A program made the translations under genes and the position numbers. Below, in pieces: positions 39,869-48,949 of a stretch of 64,000 nucleotides of DNA; the first letter of the stretch is position 1; each line of letters starts with the position of its first letter. A model generated the notes under the pieces. It searched no databases. It was not told the DNA's origin and worked only from the letters and a program-made list of their open reading frames with translations. Origin of the DNA: an uncultured Raoultella sp. (GTDB taxonomy: Bacteria; Pseudomonadota; Gammaproteobacteria; Enterobacterales; Enterobacteriaceae); assembly GCA_900759445.1 (NCBI GenBank), contig CAAEVH010000033.1:27538-91537 (forward strand), read 5' to 3'.

Positions 39869-40726
39869 TTATTTTAAGTAATAAGATGAGGTACAGAATG
39901 ATTTTTTATGAGATTTTATTGGGTATCGACAGGAGATCAGTGAGGTCCTGCTCGATGGGTAATGATTCGTTATATAAATAGTCCGTCCATTTGAGCAGGT
40001 GATATTATGCTGTTTAAGAAAATTAATATAGTACTCATCAAATCTTAGATCATCATTTCTGAAAACCTTGCAGCTATTGATCGTCGTGATCAGCGTATAC
40101 GACGCGAAAGGTGAATCGTTCGTGGCTGACGGGTTAAGGTAGATAATATGCAACAGAATAATCAACAGACTGGTAATACCGGCGACAAGCCATCCTGTCT
40201 TTCTTTTTCTCACGGCCTCGATGATTCTCGTCGACAGGACGTCACCTTTGTCTTGCGCTGTCGGTGGGTCGGCGTGAAGTTGCTGGCTCCCTTCATGATG
40301 AGCGCCATTTCCTTCCGTCACAACTCTGTTCAGCTGATTTATTTCTGGAGTGGCAATATCATTATCCTTCTCCGCAGGGGCGCCGGGAGTATCAATCCGG
40401 ATATTCGCTTCATCCGCAATCATGAAACCCCGTTTAGGGATCGTTTGAATCAGTGTTCCATTCACATTGAAGTAATTTAAAGACTTACGCAGCAAAGAGA
40501 TATTTTGATGTAGAGTATTCGGCGTAACACTCATCCCCCTTTCTCCCCACGCATTTTGCAGTAGCTCTGCCTGAGTGACGATTCTTCCTTGATTTTTTAT
40601 TAACAAATCAAAGCAAAGGCTTGCTGGTATTGCCAGGGCCATACGTTCATTACTTTTTATGGAATGGAGAGTATGCGCTTCTGAGTTAAATCGCAGCGTG
40701 TTCTCTATAACGTAAATAGTAGCCAT
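39869..40726 (-). CDS. CadC/ToxR-type membrane-anchored transcriptional regulator
   Basis: The 285-residue protein has an OmpR-type winged helix at about 1-105 (wing-helix core TQAELLQNAWGERGMSVTPNTLHQNISLLRKSL, ending IQTIPKRGFMI), a polar linker (about 106-175), one transmembrane helix (about 179-197, LVAGITSLLIILLHIIYL) and a short periplasmic tail with four cysteines. This is the layout of CadC/ToxR regulators, which bind DNA while sitting in the inner membrane and read periplasmic signals. The partner gene for a FidL-like protein follows six bases later. Likely targets are the nearby pilus or BamA-like genes; that is inference. It diverges from the LuxR-type gene across 441 bases. Confidence 0.8.
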   Translation of the reverse strand: MATIYVIENTLRFNSEAHTLHSIKSNERMALAIPASLCFDLLIKNQGRIVTQAELLQNAWGERGMSVTPNTLHQNISLLRKSLNYFNVNGTLIQTIPKRGFMIADEANIRIDTPGAPAEKDNDIATPEINQLNRVVTEGNGAHHEGSQQLHADPPTAQDKGDVLSTRIIEAVRKRKTGWLVAGITSLLIILLHIIYLNPSATNDSPFASYTLITTINSCKVFRNDDLRFDEYYINFLKQHNITCSNGRTIYITNHYPSSRTSLISCRYPIKSHKKSFCTSSYYLK

Positions 40727-41167
40727 ATATGATTTCTTATTGTGAGAATAGTTACCACTGTGTCATTTATCTGGGATTTGATGCCGCGATACTAGCACCA
40801 AAGAGTAAACCTGACATTCACTCATAACTAAGAATACTCTTAATCCCCAGGTGAGGTTTTGCCTGAATTGCTTTTTATTTGTTAAATTTACTAATTATTC
40901 TTATGTTTATCAATGGTTTGAGTTTTAACAAATACTCAACAGATGTGATTTTTTTGCCCTTCATAACTTTATGAGTAATAAATTTTGCTTATTAAGCTTA
41001 CTATTTGTGCATGAAATGTGGCGGTGTTACCGTAACAAAAATAATAGTGATGTTTTGTCACCTTTCATAAAAGAAAAGTAAAAAGCTGAGGCGAACTTCA
41101 TTATAGGTGTTTGTCTCAGCCAACGGATGGGGGTCAACAGACTCAATGGAATGGAGGTTCTGTTATC
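40727..41167. promoter_or_regulatory. AT-rich divergent region between CadC-like and LuxR-type regulators
   Basis: This 441-base low-GC stretch has no ORF of note. It contains a 13-bp palindrome TGTTACCGTAACA (41025-41037) and complementary arms GCTGAGGC / GTCTCAGC (about 41085-41120) that can form a leader hairpin before the LuxR-type gene. AT-rich divergent regions of this kind are frequent H-NS targets. Confidence 0.45.
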
Positions 41168-41743
41168 ATGGCGGTATTGATCGTAACAGATAATTATTTC
41201 TATATGCAGGGTCTGGTCAGCATGGCTGACGATGATTGCAACATTACCTGGGTCGATAACATTGACAGTGAGTATGCGTACCAGCAGTGCCAGGTACTGA
41301 GTGCCGAAGATTACGTCATTATCCATTTTGCACAGATAGATAAAATGCTTTGTTCATATCAGTATTATTTGATGAACAGTCCGGCGAAAGTGATCGTGGC
41401 TCCGGATGCCAAATTTGTCAGTGATGTTTCTGACATCAATAATATCTGTTTTCTGTCTGCTGACGCGAGTGTTAAAACGGTTGAAAACATCCTTAAGCTG
41501 AAGAGGTTTAAAGCCAGAAAAAGAAACCTCACGGTTCGTGAAGAGAAAATTATGTCATTAATGATTATTGGGAACTTAATTAATGATATTTCTAAAACTC
41601 TTGGTCTGAGTATCAAGACGGTGAGTTTACATAAAAGTAATACCAGTAATAAGGTCGGCTTGTTAAATAACAACAACATTACCATGCTTGCCTTAATGCG
41701 TTTTATCTTGCCGGCATCAGGGACCGACATGATCCTTATTTAA
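41168..41743 (+). CDS. LuxR-type regulator in the ecpR position
   Basis: The 191-residue protein has a receiver-like N-terminal half (MAVLIVTDNYFYMQGL...) without a clear phospho-acceptor set, and a GerE/LuxR-type helix-turn-helix at about 130-185 (LTVREEKIMSLMIIGNLINDISKTLGLSIKTVSLHKSNTSNKV). It stands directly upstream of ecpABCDE, where ecpR (matA) is found in E. coli, and so probably controls the pilus. Yet its sequence is very unlike EcpR as I know it, so it should not be named so. The start at 41168 has GGAGG 11 bases upstream; the open frame extends 19 codons further. Confidence 0.75.
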   Translation: MAVLIVTDNYFYMQGLVSMADDDCNITWVDNIDSEYAYQQCQVLSAEDYVIIHFAQIDKMLCSYQYYLMNSPAKVIVAPDAKFVSDVSDINNICFLSADASVKTVENILKLKRFKARKRNLTVREEKIMSLMIIGNLINDISKTLGLSIKTVSLHKSNTSNKVGLLNNNNITMLALMRFILPASGTDMILI

Positions 41744-41824
41744 TGTTGTATCACTGGCAGCATTATTGCGTTTTATTTTCGCGGAAATTTATTGAGTTTT
41801 ATCGATTTTATTCAAGTTTTGCAT

Positions 41825-41845
41825 TTAAGAACATCAGGTTCTTAA
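41825..41845 (+). promoter_or_regulatory. Inverted repeat upstream of ecpA
   Basis: TTAAGAAC, five bases, GTTCTTAA: perfect 8-bp arms, 75 bases before the ecpA start. It is a candidate operator for the adjacent LuxR-type regulator or a leader hairpin. It does not resemble the TTCCT direct repeats described for EcpR. Confidence 0.45.
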
Positions 41846-41919
41846 GGGTAATGGCTCCATAAATAACTATGGAACAGCACGGGCGATAAAAAGCCTATTA
41901 TTTTTATCAGGTGATGAAT

Positions 41920-42504
41920 ATGAAATTGAAAATGTTAGCAGCAGCTCTTGTGACGACTTTCTGTGTGGGCGCTGTTCAGGCAGCAGACGTTACGGCTCAG
42001 GCCGTCGCAACCTGGTCGGCAACGGCAAAAAAAGACACCACCAGCAAACTGGTTGTGACCCCTCTGGGTAGCCTGGCTTTCCAGTATGCAGAAGGGATTA
42101 AAGGCTTTAACTCTCAGAAAGGTCTGTTTGATGTTGCAATTGAAGGGGATGCGACTGCGACAGCATTTAAACTGACCTCCCGTCTGATTACCAATACCCT
42201 GACCCAGCTGGATACCTCCGGTTCGACGCTGAATGTGGGTGTGGATTATAACGGCGTTGCCGTCGAAAAATCGGCTGATACCGTCATGATCGACACCGCG
42301 AATGGCGTTCTGGGCGGCAACCTTAGCGCACTGTCTAACGGTTATAACCAGGCTGGCCGCGCGACCGCACAGGATGGTTTCAACTTCTCTATCATCAGTG
42401 GCACCACCGATGGTACGGCTGCAGTGACCGATTACAGCACGCTGCCGGAAGGGATCTGGAGCGGTGACGTCAGCGTCCAGTTCGACGCGACATGGACCAG
42501 CTGA
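41920..42504 (+). CDS. ecpA: E. coli common pilus major subunit EcpA
   Basis: EcpA (MatB) is the main structural pilin of the E. coli common pilus, an alpha-clade chaperone-usher fibre used for adherence and biofilm. The 194-residue precursor has a signal peptide of about 21 residues (GAVQA) and a mature part almost identical to E. coli EcpA ([20 protein letters not shown] at its start, [13 protein letters not shown] at its end), while the signal peptide differs. Start codons at 41911 and 41914 are also in frame; AGGTG is best spaced for the ATG at 41920. It heads ecpABCDE and is followed by a hairpin that should favour pilin over the downstream genes. Confidence 0.96.
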   Translation: MKLKMLAAALVTTFCVGAVQAADVTAQAVATWSATAKKDTTSKLVVTPLGSLAFQYAEGIKGFNSQKGLFDVAIEGDATATAFKLTSRLITNTLTQLDTSGSTLNVGVDYNGVAVEKSADTVMIDTANGVLGGNLSALSNGYNQAGRATAQDGFNFSIISGTTDGTAAVTDYSTLPEGIWSGDVSVQFDATWTS

Positions 42505-42519
42505 TTTCTCTGTAGCACG

Positions 42520-42544
42520 AGCAGGGGGGATTCCCCCTGCTTTC
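42520..42544 (+). terminator. Attenuating hairpin between ecpA and ecpB
   Basis: AGCAGGGGG and CCCCCTGCT form a 9-bp GC-rich stem with a tight loop, followed by TTCTT. Such hairpins after a major pilin gene reduce read-through and stabilise pilin mRNA. Confidence 0.7.
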
Positions 42545-42563
42545 TTCCACGGACCGAATTCAT

Positions 42564-43232
42564 ATGAAAAACCGCATTCTGGCTATCAGCCTGTATTTTT
42601 GCGCCATCATGCCGGCCCTGGCACTGGATGTTGGCGATATTTCTTCATTTATGAACAGCGACGCCAGCGTGCTCAGTAAAGAGATTAAAAACACCACCGA
42701 GAGTGGACGCTTAATCAATATCCATGTTGAACGCCTTTCCTCACCGCTTGAAGGCGGCAGCGTGATTCCGATGGACAGTCAGGATGAAGTGCTGCTGACA
42801 CCAGCCAGCCTGCTACTGCCCGCGAAGAGTAGCGATGTCATTCGCTTTTTCTACAAAGGACCGGCGGATAATAAAGAGCGCTACTACCGCATCGTCTGGT
42901 TCGATCAGGCGTTGAGCGATGCGCAGCGCGATAGTGCCAGGCGCAGTGCGGTGGCTACCGCATCGGCCCGCATCGGCACCATCCTGGTCGTTGCCCCACG
43001 CAAGGCGGATTACCGCTATCAGTATGCCAATGGAACGCTGGTGAATACCGGCAATGCCACGCTACGTATCCTGGCTTACGGCCCCTGCCTGAAGCCCGCA
43101 GATGGCAAAGAATGCAAAGAAAACTATTACCTCATGCCCGGCAAAGAGCGCCGTTTCACCCGCGTGAATGTTGCCGATAAAAAAGGGCGGGTCGCACTCT
43201 GGCAGGGCGAGCAGTTTGTTCCCGTAAAATAA
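42564..43232 (+). CDS. ecpB: Pilus chaperone EcpB
   Basis: EcpB is one of two periplasmic chaperones of the common pilus, donating a strand to fold pilin subunits before export. The 222-residue precursor has a signal peptide (about 1-20, IMPALA) and an immunoglobulin-like chaperone fold; [20 protein letters not shown] is the conserved surface strand region. Length equals the E. coli protein and the mature parts are very similar. It follows the ecpA hairpin and precedes the usher by 24 bases. The ribosome site is weak (CGGACCGAATTC), consistent with lower output than the pilin. Confidence 0.94.
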   Translation: MKNRILAISLYFCAIMPALALDVGDISSFMNSDASVLSKEIKNTTESGRLINIHVERLSSPLEGGSVIPMDSQDEVLLTPASLLLPAKSSDVIRFFYKGPADNKERYYRIVWFDQALSDAQRDSARRSAVATASARIGTILVVAPRKADYRYQYANGTLVNTGNATLRILAYGPCLKPADGKECKENYYLMPGKERRFTRVNVADKKGRVALWQGEQFVPVK

Positions 43233-43256
43233 CAATTGTGCTGACGGAATCAGGTT

Positions 43257-45788
43257 ATGCCTTTACGACGGATTTCACCTGAGCTGAAAACGCTCCTTGC
43301 CTGTGGTATGGCCATTTTTACTCTTCCGCTTAGTGTGAATGCCGCTCCTCAGCAGGTGCAGCAAATTGGCGGCGTAGTGATTCCCCAGGCCTTCAGCCAG
43401 GCGCTACAGGATGGAATGAGTATCCCACTGTTTCTTCACCTGGAAGGCAGCGCGGGGACGCAGGATGACCAGCGGCTTGGCAGTGCGTTTATTTGGCTGG
43501 ACGCCGGTACGCTTCGCGTCCGTCATATTCAGCTGGAAGAGCGCGGGGACAACGCCAGCGTGAGTGAACAAACCCGAAAAACGCTGACTGAACTGGCGAA
43601 TGAACCTTTCAACAGCGATTTACACATCATGCTCACCCGCGATGCGCAGCTGCAGCTCAGTCTGCGGCAGCTGCTGCTGCAACTGGTCGTGAAACGAGAG
43701 GCGCTGGGAACCGTTCTGCGTTCGCGCAGCGAAGATATCGGCCAGTCCAGCGTTAACAGCATCAGCAGCAGTCTGAACTATAACCTCGGCGTGTATAACA
43801 ACCAGATGCGTAACGCTGGCAACAGTACGTCCAGCTATCTGTCGTTGAACAGCGTCAGCTCACTGCGCGAGCACCATATTGTGTTGGACGGGTCGCTCTA
43901 CGGCACCGGAACCAGCAATCAGGATAGCGAAATTTATAAGGCCATGTATGAGCGTGATTTCGCCGGGCATCGCTTTGCCGGCGGGATGCTGGATACGTGG
44001 AATTTACAGTCGCTTGGACCGATGACCGCCATTTCTGCCGGGAAAATCTACGGCGCATCCTGGGGAAACCAGGCCAGCTCAACGGTGTTTGATAATTCAC
44101 AATCGGTCACGCCAATCGTGGCTTTCTTACCGGCAGCAGGTGAAGTGCATTTATCGCGCGACGGACGTCTGCTGAGCGTACAGAACTTCGTAATGGGTAA
44201 CCACGAAGTGGACACCCGAGGCCTGCCATACGGCATTTATGATGTGGACGTTGAGGTGATCGTCAATGGCCGGGTGGTCAGCAAGCGCACTCAGCGGGTG
44301 AACAAACTTTTCAGTCGCGGGCGCGGAGCGGGTGCTCCGCTGGCCTGGCAGGTGTGGGGCGGCAGCTTTCATATGGATCGCTGGTCAGAGAGCGGCAAGA
44401 AGAGCAAACCGGCGAAAGAGAGCTGGCTGGCGGGGGCGTCGACATCCGGATCCGTGGGCACGTTCAGCTGGGCGGCAACCGGCTACGGTTATGATAGCAA
44501 TGCCGTCGCCGAGACGCGTCTGACCGTACCGCTGACGGAGTCTGTCAACGTCAACCTGCAAAATATGCTGGCCAGCGATAGCTCCTGGAGCAGCATTGGC
44601 AGCATCAGCGCCACCTTACCCGGAGGTTTTAGCACCGTCTGGGTTAACCAGGAAAAAACCATTATTGGCGCCCGGTTACGGCGCAGCGATGCCGACAACC
44701 GGGCGATTGGCGGAACCCTTAATCTGAACCCGCTGTGGTCAAAGCTGGGGACCTTTAGCATTAGCTACAACGACGACCGTCGCTACAACAGCCATTACTA
44801 CACGGCGGATTATTATCAGACTCTCTTTAGCGGGGCCTTCGGCTCGCTGGGCCTGCGTGCCGGTATTCAGCGCTTCAATAATGGTGGCGGTGGTAGCAGT
44901 AGCAGTACCGGGAAATATGTTGCGCTCGATTTCTCACTCCCCCTGGGGAACTGGTTCAGCGCCGGTATGACCCACCAGAACGGCTATACCATGGCAAACC
45001 TTTCCGCCCGTAAACAGTTTGATGAGGGCGTGGTACGTACTCTTGGGGCCAATATTTCGCGGGCGATCTCCGGTGATACCGGCGATGACAAAACGCTGAG
45101 CGGCGGAGGCTATGCCCAGTTCGATACCCGCTATGCCAATGGCACGCTCAATATTAACAGCGGCGCTGACGGCTATGTGAATACCAACCTGACCGCCAGC
45201 GGTAGCGTCGGCTGGCAGGGGCGGAATATTGCCGCCAGCGGGCGCACCGACGGTAACGCCGGCGTGATTTTTAACACCGATCTCGATGATGACGGCAAGC
45301 TGAGCGCCCGGGTCAACGGACGGGTCATCCAGCTGACCGGCAAACGCAACTATCTGCCGCTCTCGCCGTACAGCCGTTACGAAGTCGAGCTGCAAAACAG
45401 TAAGAACTCCCTCGACAGCTACGACATTGTCAGCAACCGCAAGAGCAGCCTGACGCTCTACCCGGGCAACGTGGCGGTTATCGAACCGGAAGTGAAACAG
45501 ATGGTGACCGTTTCCGGGCGCATCCGCGCCGAAGATGGAACGCTGCTGGCCAATGCACACATCAATAACCATATTGGCCGCACCCGTACCGATAACACGG
45601 GAGGATTCGTGATGGACGTGGATAAAAAATACCCCACCATCGATTTCACCTACGGCAATAACCAAAGCTGTGAAGTCGGGCTTGAGATAAGTCAGGCGCG
45701 CGGGGCGGTGTGGGTCGGCGATGTCGTCTGCACGGGTCTGAAAACTTACGCCAGCGCGCAGCAGGCAGGAGAAGGTCATGAAAGCTAA
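43257..45788 (+). CDS. ecpC: Outer-membrane pilus usher EcpC
   Basis: EcpC is the outer-membrane usher that assembles and exports the common pilus. The 843-residue precursor (E. coli 841) begins with a signal peptide (about 1-30, PLSVNA) and an N-terminal chaperone-binding part, followed by a beta-barrel with an internal plug segment and C-terminal domains that include a carboxypeptidase-regulatory-like fold ([23 protein letters not shown], about 750). It belongs to the short alpha-family ushers. It overlaps ecpD by 11 bases, so the two are translationally coupled. As a large barrel it should itself depend on BAM. Confidence 0.95.
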   Translation: MPLRRISPELKTLLACGMAIFTLPLSVNAAPQQVQQIGGVVIPQAFSQALQDGMSIPLFLHLEGSAGTQDDQRLGSAFIWLDAGTLRVRHIQLEERGDNASVSEQTRKTLTELANEPFNSDLHIMLTRDAQLQLSLRQLLLQLVVKREALGTVLRSRSEDIGQSSVNSISSSLNYNLGVYNNQMRNAGNSTSSYLSLNSVSSLREHHIVLDGSLYGTGTSNQDSEIYKAMYERDFAGHRFAGGMLDTWNLQSLGPMTAISAGKIYGASWGNQASSTVFDNSQSVTPIVAFLPAAGEVHLSRDGRLLSVQNFVMGNHEVDTRGLPYGIYDVDVEVIVNGRVVSKRTQRVNKLFSRGRGAGAPLAWQVWGGSFHMDRWSESGKKSKPAKESWLAGASTSGSVGTFSWAATGYGYDSNAVAETRLTVPLTESVNVNLQNMLASDSSWSSIGSISATLPGGFSTVWVNQEKTIIGARLRRSDADNRAIGGTLNLNPLWSKLGTFSISYNDDRRYNSHYYTADYYQTLFSGAFGSLGLRAGIQRFNNGGGGSSSSTGKYVALDFSLPLGNWFSAGMTHQNGYTMANLSARKQFDEGVVRTLGANISRAISGDTGDDKTLSGGGYAQFDTRYANGTLNINSGADGYVNTNLTASGSVGWQGRNIAASGRTDGNAGVIFNTDLDDDGKLSARVNGRVIQLTGKRNYLPLSPYSRYEVELQNSKNSLDSYDIVSNRKSSLTLYPGNVAVIEPEVKQMVTVSGRIRAEDGTLLANAHINNHIGRTRTDNTGGFVMDVDKKYPTIDFTYGNNQSCEVGLEISQARGAVWVGDVVCTGLKTYASAQQAGEGHES

Positions 45789-47421
45789 GTGGTTCCCGTT
45801 GGTAAGCCTGTTTATTGTCGCACTGTGCGCGGTGCGGGCAGAGGCGGCGGTAACGAAAACAACCTGGCCGGACGCGGCAGCGGTGCAGTTTGTTTTCGTG
45901 GAAAACAACTCCGATGATAACTTTTTCGCCACTCCAGGCGGCGTGCTGGATCCGCGCATGACCGGCGCCAGTCGCTGGACCGGGCTGAAATATACCGGTA
46001 GCGGCACTATCTACCAGCAGAGTCTGGGCTATATCGATAACGGCTATAACACCGGGCTGAATGCCAACTGGAAGTTTGACATGTGGCTGGAAAACTCGCC
46101 GGTGTCGAACCCCCTGAGCGGGCTGCGCTGCATCAACTGGTACGCCGGTTGCGATATGGCGACCAGTCTGATTTTGCCCCAGGTCACGGATACAAACGGC
46201 TTTTACGGTGCGACGGTGACCTCCGGTGGCCAAAAATGGATGCACGGCATGATGTCGGACGCTTTCTACCAGTATCTGCAGCAGATGCCGGTTGGTGGCA
46301 GCATGTCGATGACGATCAATGCCTGCCAGACTTCCGTCTCCTACGATGCAAGCAGCGGGGCGCGCTGCAAAGATCAGGCCTCCGGCGCCTGGTACGTGCG
46401 TAAAGTGACCCATACTAAAGCGGCAAACTTAAAGCTGATTAACACCCATTCTCTGACCGAAGTCTTTATCAATAGCGATGGGATCCCGACGCTGGGGGAG
46501 GGCAGCTCGAACTGTCGCGCCCAGACGATTGGTACCCGTAGCGGTCTGAGCTGCAAGATGGTCAACTATGCGTTGCAGCATAATGGCCTGAGCAACACCT
46601 CGATTCATATTTTCCCGGCGATTAACAACACGTCGCTGACGTCGGCGGTGAATATCTATGATATGCAGTTCAGCCTCGATGGTAACAGCTGGAAACCGGT
46701 CAGCGGCAATGCCTACTACTATACGTTTAACGAGATGAAATCCTCGGATTCGGTCTACATCTTCTTTTCCAGTAACTTCTTTAAGCAGATGGTGGCGCTG
46801 GGCATCAGCGATATTAATACCAAGGATCTGTTTAACTTCCGCTTCCAGAACACCACCTCGCCGGAGTCCGGCTGGTATGAATTTTCTACCTCCAACTCGC
46901 TGATTATCAAACCGCGTGATTTCAGTATCAGCATTATTTCCGATGAGTACAGCAGTTCACCGTCGCGCGAAGGGTATGTCGGTGCCGGACAGCCGTCACT
47001 GGATTTTGGCTATATCGTCACCACCAGCGGAAAAACCGCCGCCGATGAAGTCCTGATCAAAGTGACCGGCCCGTCGCAGTCGATCGCCGGGCGTTCATAT
47101 TGCTTGTTCAGTTCGCCAGACGGGGTGACAAAAGTGCCTTTCCCGGCGCTGCTGACGTTTACCACCCAGACCGGAACGAGCAAAAATTATGACGCCGGCT
47201 GCGATGACAACTGGCGCGATATGACGGATGCGCTGTGGCTGACGACGCCGTGGACAGATGCTTCCGGCGATATTGGCGTGATGAACAAGACGACGGTGAA
47301 ATTTTCCATACCGATGAACGACAATATTTCGTTGAGAACGGTAGATGACGATGGCTGGTTTGGTGAAGTGAGTGCTTCAGGAGAGATTCATGTTCAGGCG
47401 ACATGGCGCAATATTAATTAA
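45778..47421 (+). CDS. ecpD: Pilus tip adhesin EcpD
   Basis: EcpD is the polymerising tip adhesin of the common pilus. The 547-residue precursor has the E. coli length, with a signal peptide of about 23 residues (VRAEAA) and long stretches of identity ([61 protein letters not shown]). Paired cysteines ([37 protein letters not shown]) should form disulphides in the periplasm. Its start overlaps the end of ecpC, and its end overlaps ecpE by 32 bases, so the last three genes are tightly coupled. Confidence 0.95.
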   Translation: MKAKWFPLVSLFIVALCAVRAEAAVTKTTWPDAAAVQFVFVENNSDDNFFATPGGVLDPRMTGASRWTGLKYTGSGTIYQQSLGYIDNGYNTGLNANWKFDMWLENSPVSNPLSGLRCINWYAGCDMATSLILPQVTDTNGFYGATVTSGGQKWMHGMMSDAFYQYLQQMPVGGSMSMTINACQTSVSYDASSGARCKDQASGAWYVRKVTHTKAANLKLINTHSLTEVFINSDGIPTLGEGSSNCRAQTIGTRSGLSCKMVNYALQHNGLSNTSIHIFPAINNTSLTSAVNIYDMQFSLDGNSWKPVSGNAYYYTFNEMKSSDSVYIFFSSNFFKQMVALGISDINTKDLFNFRFQNTTSPESGWYEFSTSNSLIIKPRDFSISIISDEYSSSPSREGYVGAGQPSLDFGYIVTTSGKTAADEVLIKVTGPSQSIAGRSYCLFSSPDGVTKVPFPALLTFTTQTGTSKNYDAGCDDNWRDMTDALWLTTPWTDASGDIGVMNKTTVKFSIPMNDNISLRTVDDDGWFGEVSASGEIHVQATWRNIN

Positions 47422-48088
47422 TCTGCTCCAGGCCGTCGCGTGGTTGCTGCTTCTGGGTCTGCCAATGGCGGGCCGGGCGATTTCCGTCGGCAATTTAACT
47501 TTTTCGCTGGGTGCTGAAGAGAACTTTGTCGCCAAACGGGTACTGAATAACAACCCGAGCGCGCGGCTCTATCAGATTTCCGTCGTCGGGATAGACCGGC
47601 CGGGAGGTCACGAGGTCCGTTCGCGTCCGGCAGACGGCGAACTGCTCTTTGCCCCGCGTCAGCTCACCTTGCAGGCCGGGCAAGGGGAATACTTTAAATT
47701 TTATTATCATGGCCCGCAGGATAATCGTGAACGTTATTACCGGGTTTCGTTTCGCGAAATTCCCACCCGAAACCGCATTGGCCGTACTGCGGCCGGCGGG
47801 TCAATCGGTATTGATCCGGTGGTCGTGATGGAAACGATTCTGGTGGTACGCCCGCGGCAGGTGCAGTTCAAATGGGCCTTCGATCGGCAGGCGGGAAGCG
47901 TCAGCAACAGCGGCAATACCTGGTTTAAACTGCTGATCAAGCCGGGATGCGATGCAACGGAAGAAGAGGGCGAGGCCTGGTACTTACGGCCAGGAGATGT
48001 GGTTCGCCAGGCGGCGCTGCGCCAGCCTGGGAATAAATACATTATCTATAATGATAAATTTATTAAAATATCAAAGGATTGCGAGTAG
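47390..48088 (+). CDS. ecpE: Second pilus chaperone EcpE
   Basis: EcpE is the second periplasmic chaperone of the common pilus and probably serves EcpD. The 232-residue precursor has a signal peptide (about 1-28, PMAGRA), a chaperone fold with [20 protein letters not shown] matching the pattern seen in EcpB, and [19 protein letters not shown] near the end. I start at 47390, inside ecpD, because AGGAGAGATTC is properly spaced; six further in-frame codons upstream are not supported. It ends the operon, 16 bases before a bidirectional terminator, and lacks the Pro-rich tail of E. coli EcpE. Confidence 0.94.
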   Translation: MFRRHGAILINLLQAVAWLLLLGLPMAGRAISVGNLTFSLGAEENFVAKRVLNNNPSARLYQISVVGIDRPGGHEVRSRPADGELLFAPRQLTLQAGQGEYFKFYYHGPQDNRERYYRVSFREIPTRNRIGRTAAGGSIGIDPVVVMETILVVRPRQVQFKWAFDRQAGSVSNSGNTWFKLLIKPGCDATEEEGEAWYLRPGDVVRQAALRQPGNKYIIYNDKFIKISKDCE

Positions 48089-48103
48089 TGTTTGCCGGTA
48101 AAT

Positions 48104-48135
48104 AAAAAAGCCTCCCGTAGGAAGCTTTTTTATTA
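48104..48135. terminator. Bidirectional terminator between ecpE and yjcB
   Basis: AAAAAAGCCTCC-CGTA-GGAAGCTTTTTT, a stem with one mismatch and A/T runs on both sides, ends ecpE from the left and yjcB from the right. It also marks the right end of the accessory block. Confidence 0.88.
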
Positions 48136-48417
48136 TCAGGTCATGACCATTGGCCATTGTGGTGGCGTCTGGCTCATGACTTCGATCATGACGTCTTTGA
48201 TATTGCCCCAGATTTTCGCGATATCCAGCAGCGTGATCCCCAACAAGCCGGTGGCGAACCAGCAGGCCGCCACCAGGCCGATGCAGCTACAAATAACGGC
48301 TAAACCGGCATAATCACTTTTGCGTAGTTGAATGTTCATCGAACTGGCCAAAAACATCAGAACCGCGCTCACCAGCGGCCAGCGCAAAAGTATGACACTG
48401 GTAGTTATGGAAGCCAT
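48136..48417 (-). CDS. yjcB: Inner-membrane protein YjcB
   Basis: YjcB is a 93-residue membrane protein of unknown function with two or three hydrophobic segments (VILLRWPLVSAVLMFLASSM; YAGLAVICSCIGLVAACWFATGLLG) and a conserved C-terminal NQTPPQWPM-like end (here SQTPPQWPMVMT). Length and sequence match E. coli YjcB, which lies at the same place before pdeC. I chose the ATG at 48417 (MASITTSV), with GAGGATGAGG upstream; the frame extends five codons further. A near-perfect CRP site lies about 127 bases upstream. Confidence 0.92.
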   Translation of the reverse strand: MASITTSVILLRWPLVSAVLMFLASSMNIQLRKSDYAGLAVICSCIGLVAACWFATGLLGITLLDIAKIWGNIKDVMIEVMSQTPPQWPMVMT

Positions 48418-48949
48418 CAACCTCATCCTCAAAGAAAATCGGGTGCCTTTGACAACCTGGCGAGACTGACGATGACGTGGCGCTCTGGCTATCTACGGGC
48501 AATCAGGAGAATAATGAAACAATGTTCTTGTTTCATCAAGTTGTGTGAACTATATCACATTTGCTGTTTTATTCACCAGCCCCAAATGCGCGTTTTTGGC
48601 GGTTTTTAAAGCCGTATTTTTGTTGTGGATAATGATGGCGGGGCATCTTCCCACCACGCCAAACGGGCAAGCTGCTCTTCCCGGCGTCTGATTGCTTTTT
48701 TTGAGCTCGTTATCTGCGGCTTTTATTACTTATTCTTGCCGATCGTACGGATAAACCGAATTAGATAACGACTCTGTTTTTATAATACCGAGAGTGTTTC
48801 TCGATTTTCTGCGAAATTAGTATTATTCATCATTATTGAGGATGGGGTTTTTACATCAAACGACCGGTTGCTGAAAATAGTCTCTGTTGTATAACAACGA
48901 GTGTGATCTTTTACCGTGATAAGGCATATCGCATGGATAAAAAACGGAA
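48418..48949. promoter_or_regulatory. yjcB-pdeC divergent region
   Basis: This 532-base gap contains a perfect inverted repeat, ATGAAACAA / TTGTTTCAT with a five-base spacer (48514-48536), and a CRP site TGTGAACTATATCACA (48544-48559) that fits TGTGA-N6-TCACA exactly. On the minus strand a CATTAT -10-like element lies about 35 bases past the CRP centre, fitting class II activation of yjcB. The AT-rich part 48750-48940 should hold the pdeC promoter. Confidence 0.7.
48544..48559. promoter_or_regulatory. CRP-cAMP binding site
   Basis: TGTGAACTATATCACA matches both half-sites of the CRP consensus exactly. It lies in the yjcB-pdeC gap, better placed for yjcB. Confidence 0.8.

Noticed and set aside
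38726..41910. Searched for transposase fragments, direct repeats or an att site to explain the low-GC stretch
   Set aside because: None could be seen by eye at either end of the accessory block; the acquired origin rests only on composition and synteny.
44934..46413. Minus-strand frames of 357 and 255 codons opposite ecpC/ecpD
   Set aside because: Antisense to well-conserved pilus genes, with no recognisable domain or start signal.
48514..48609. 31-codon Cys-rich ORF with an AGGAG site in the yjcB-pdeC gap
   Set aside because: It overlaps the palindrome and the CRP site, which explain the sequence better; codon choice and composition look random. Kept only as a weak possibility.
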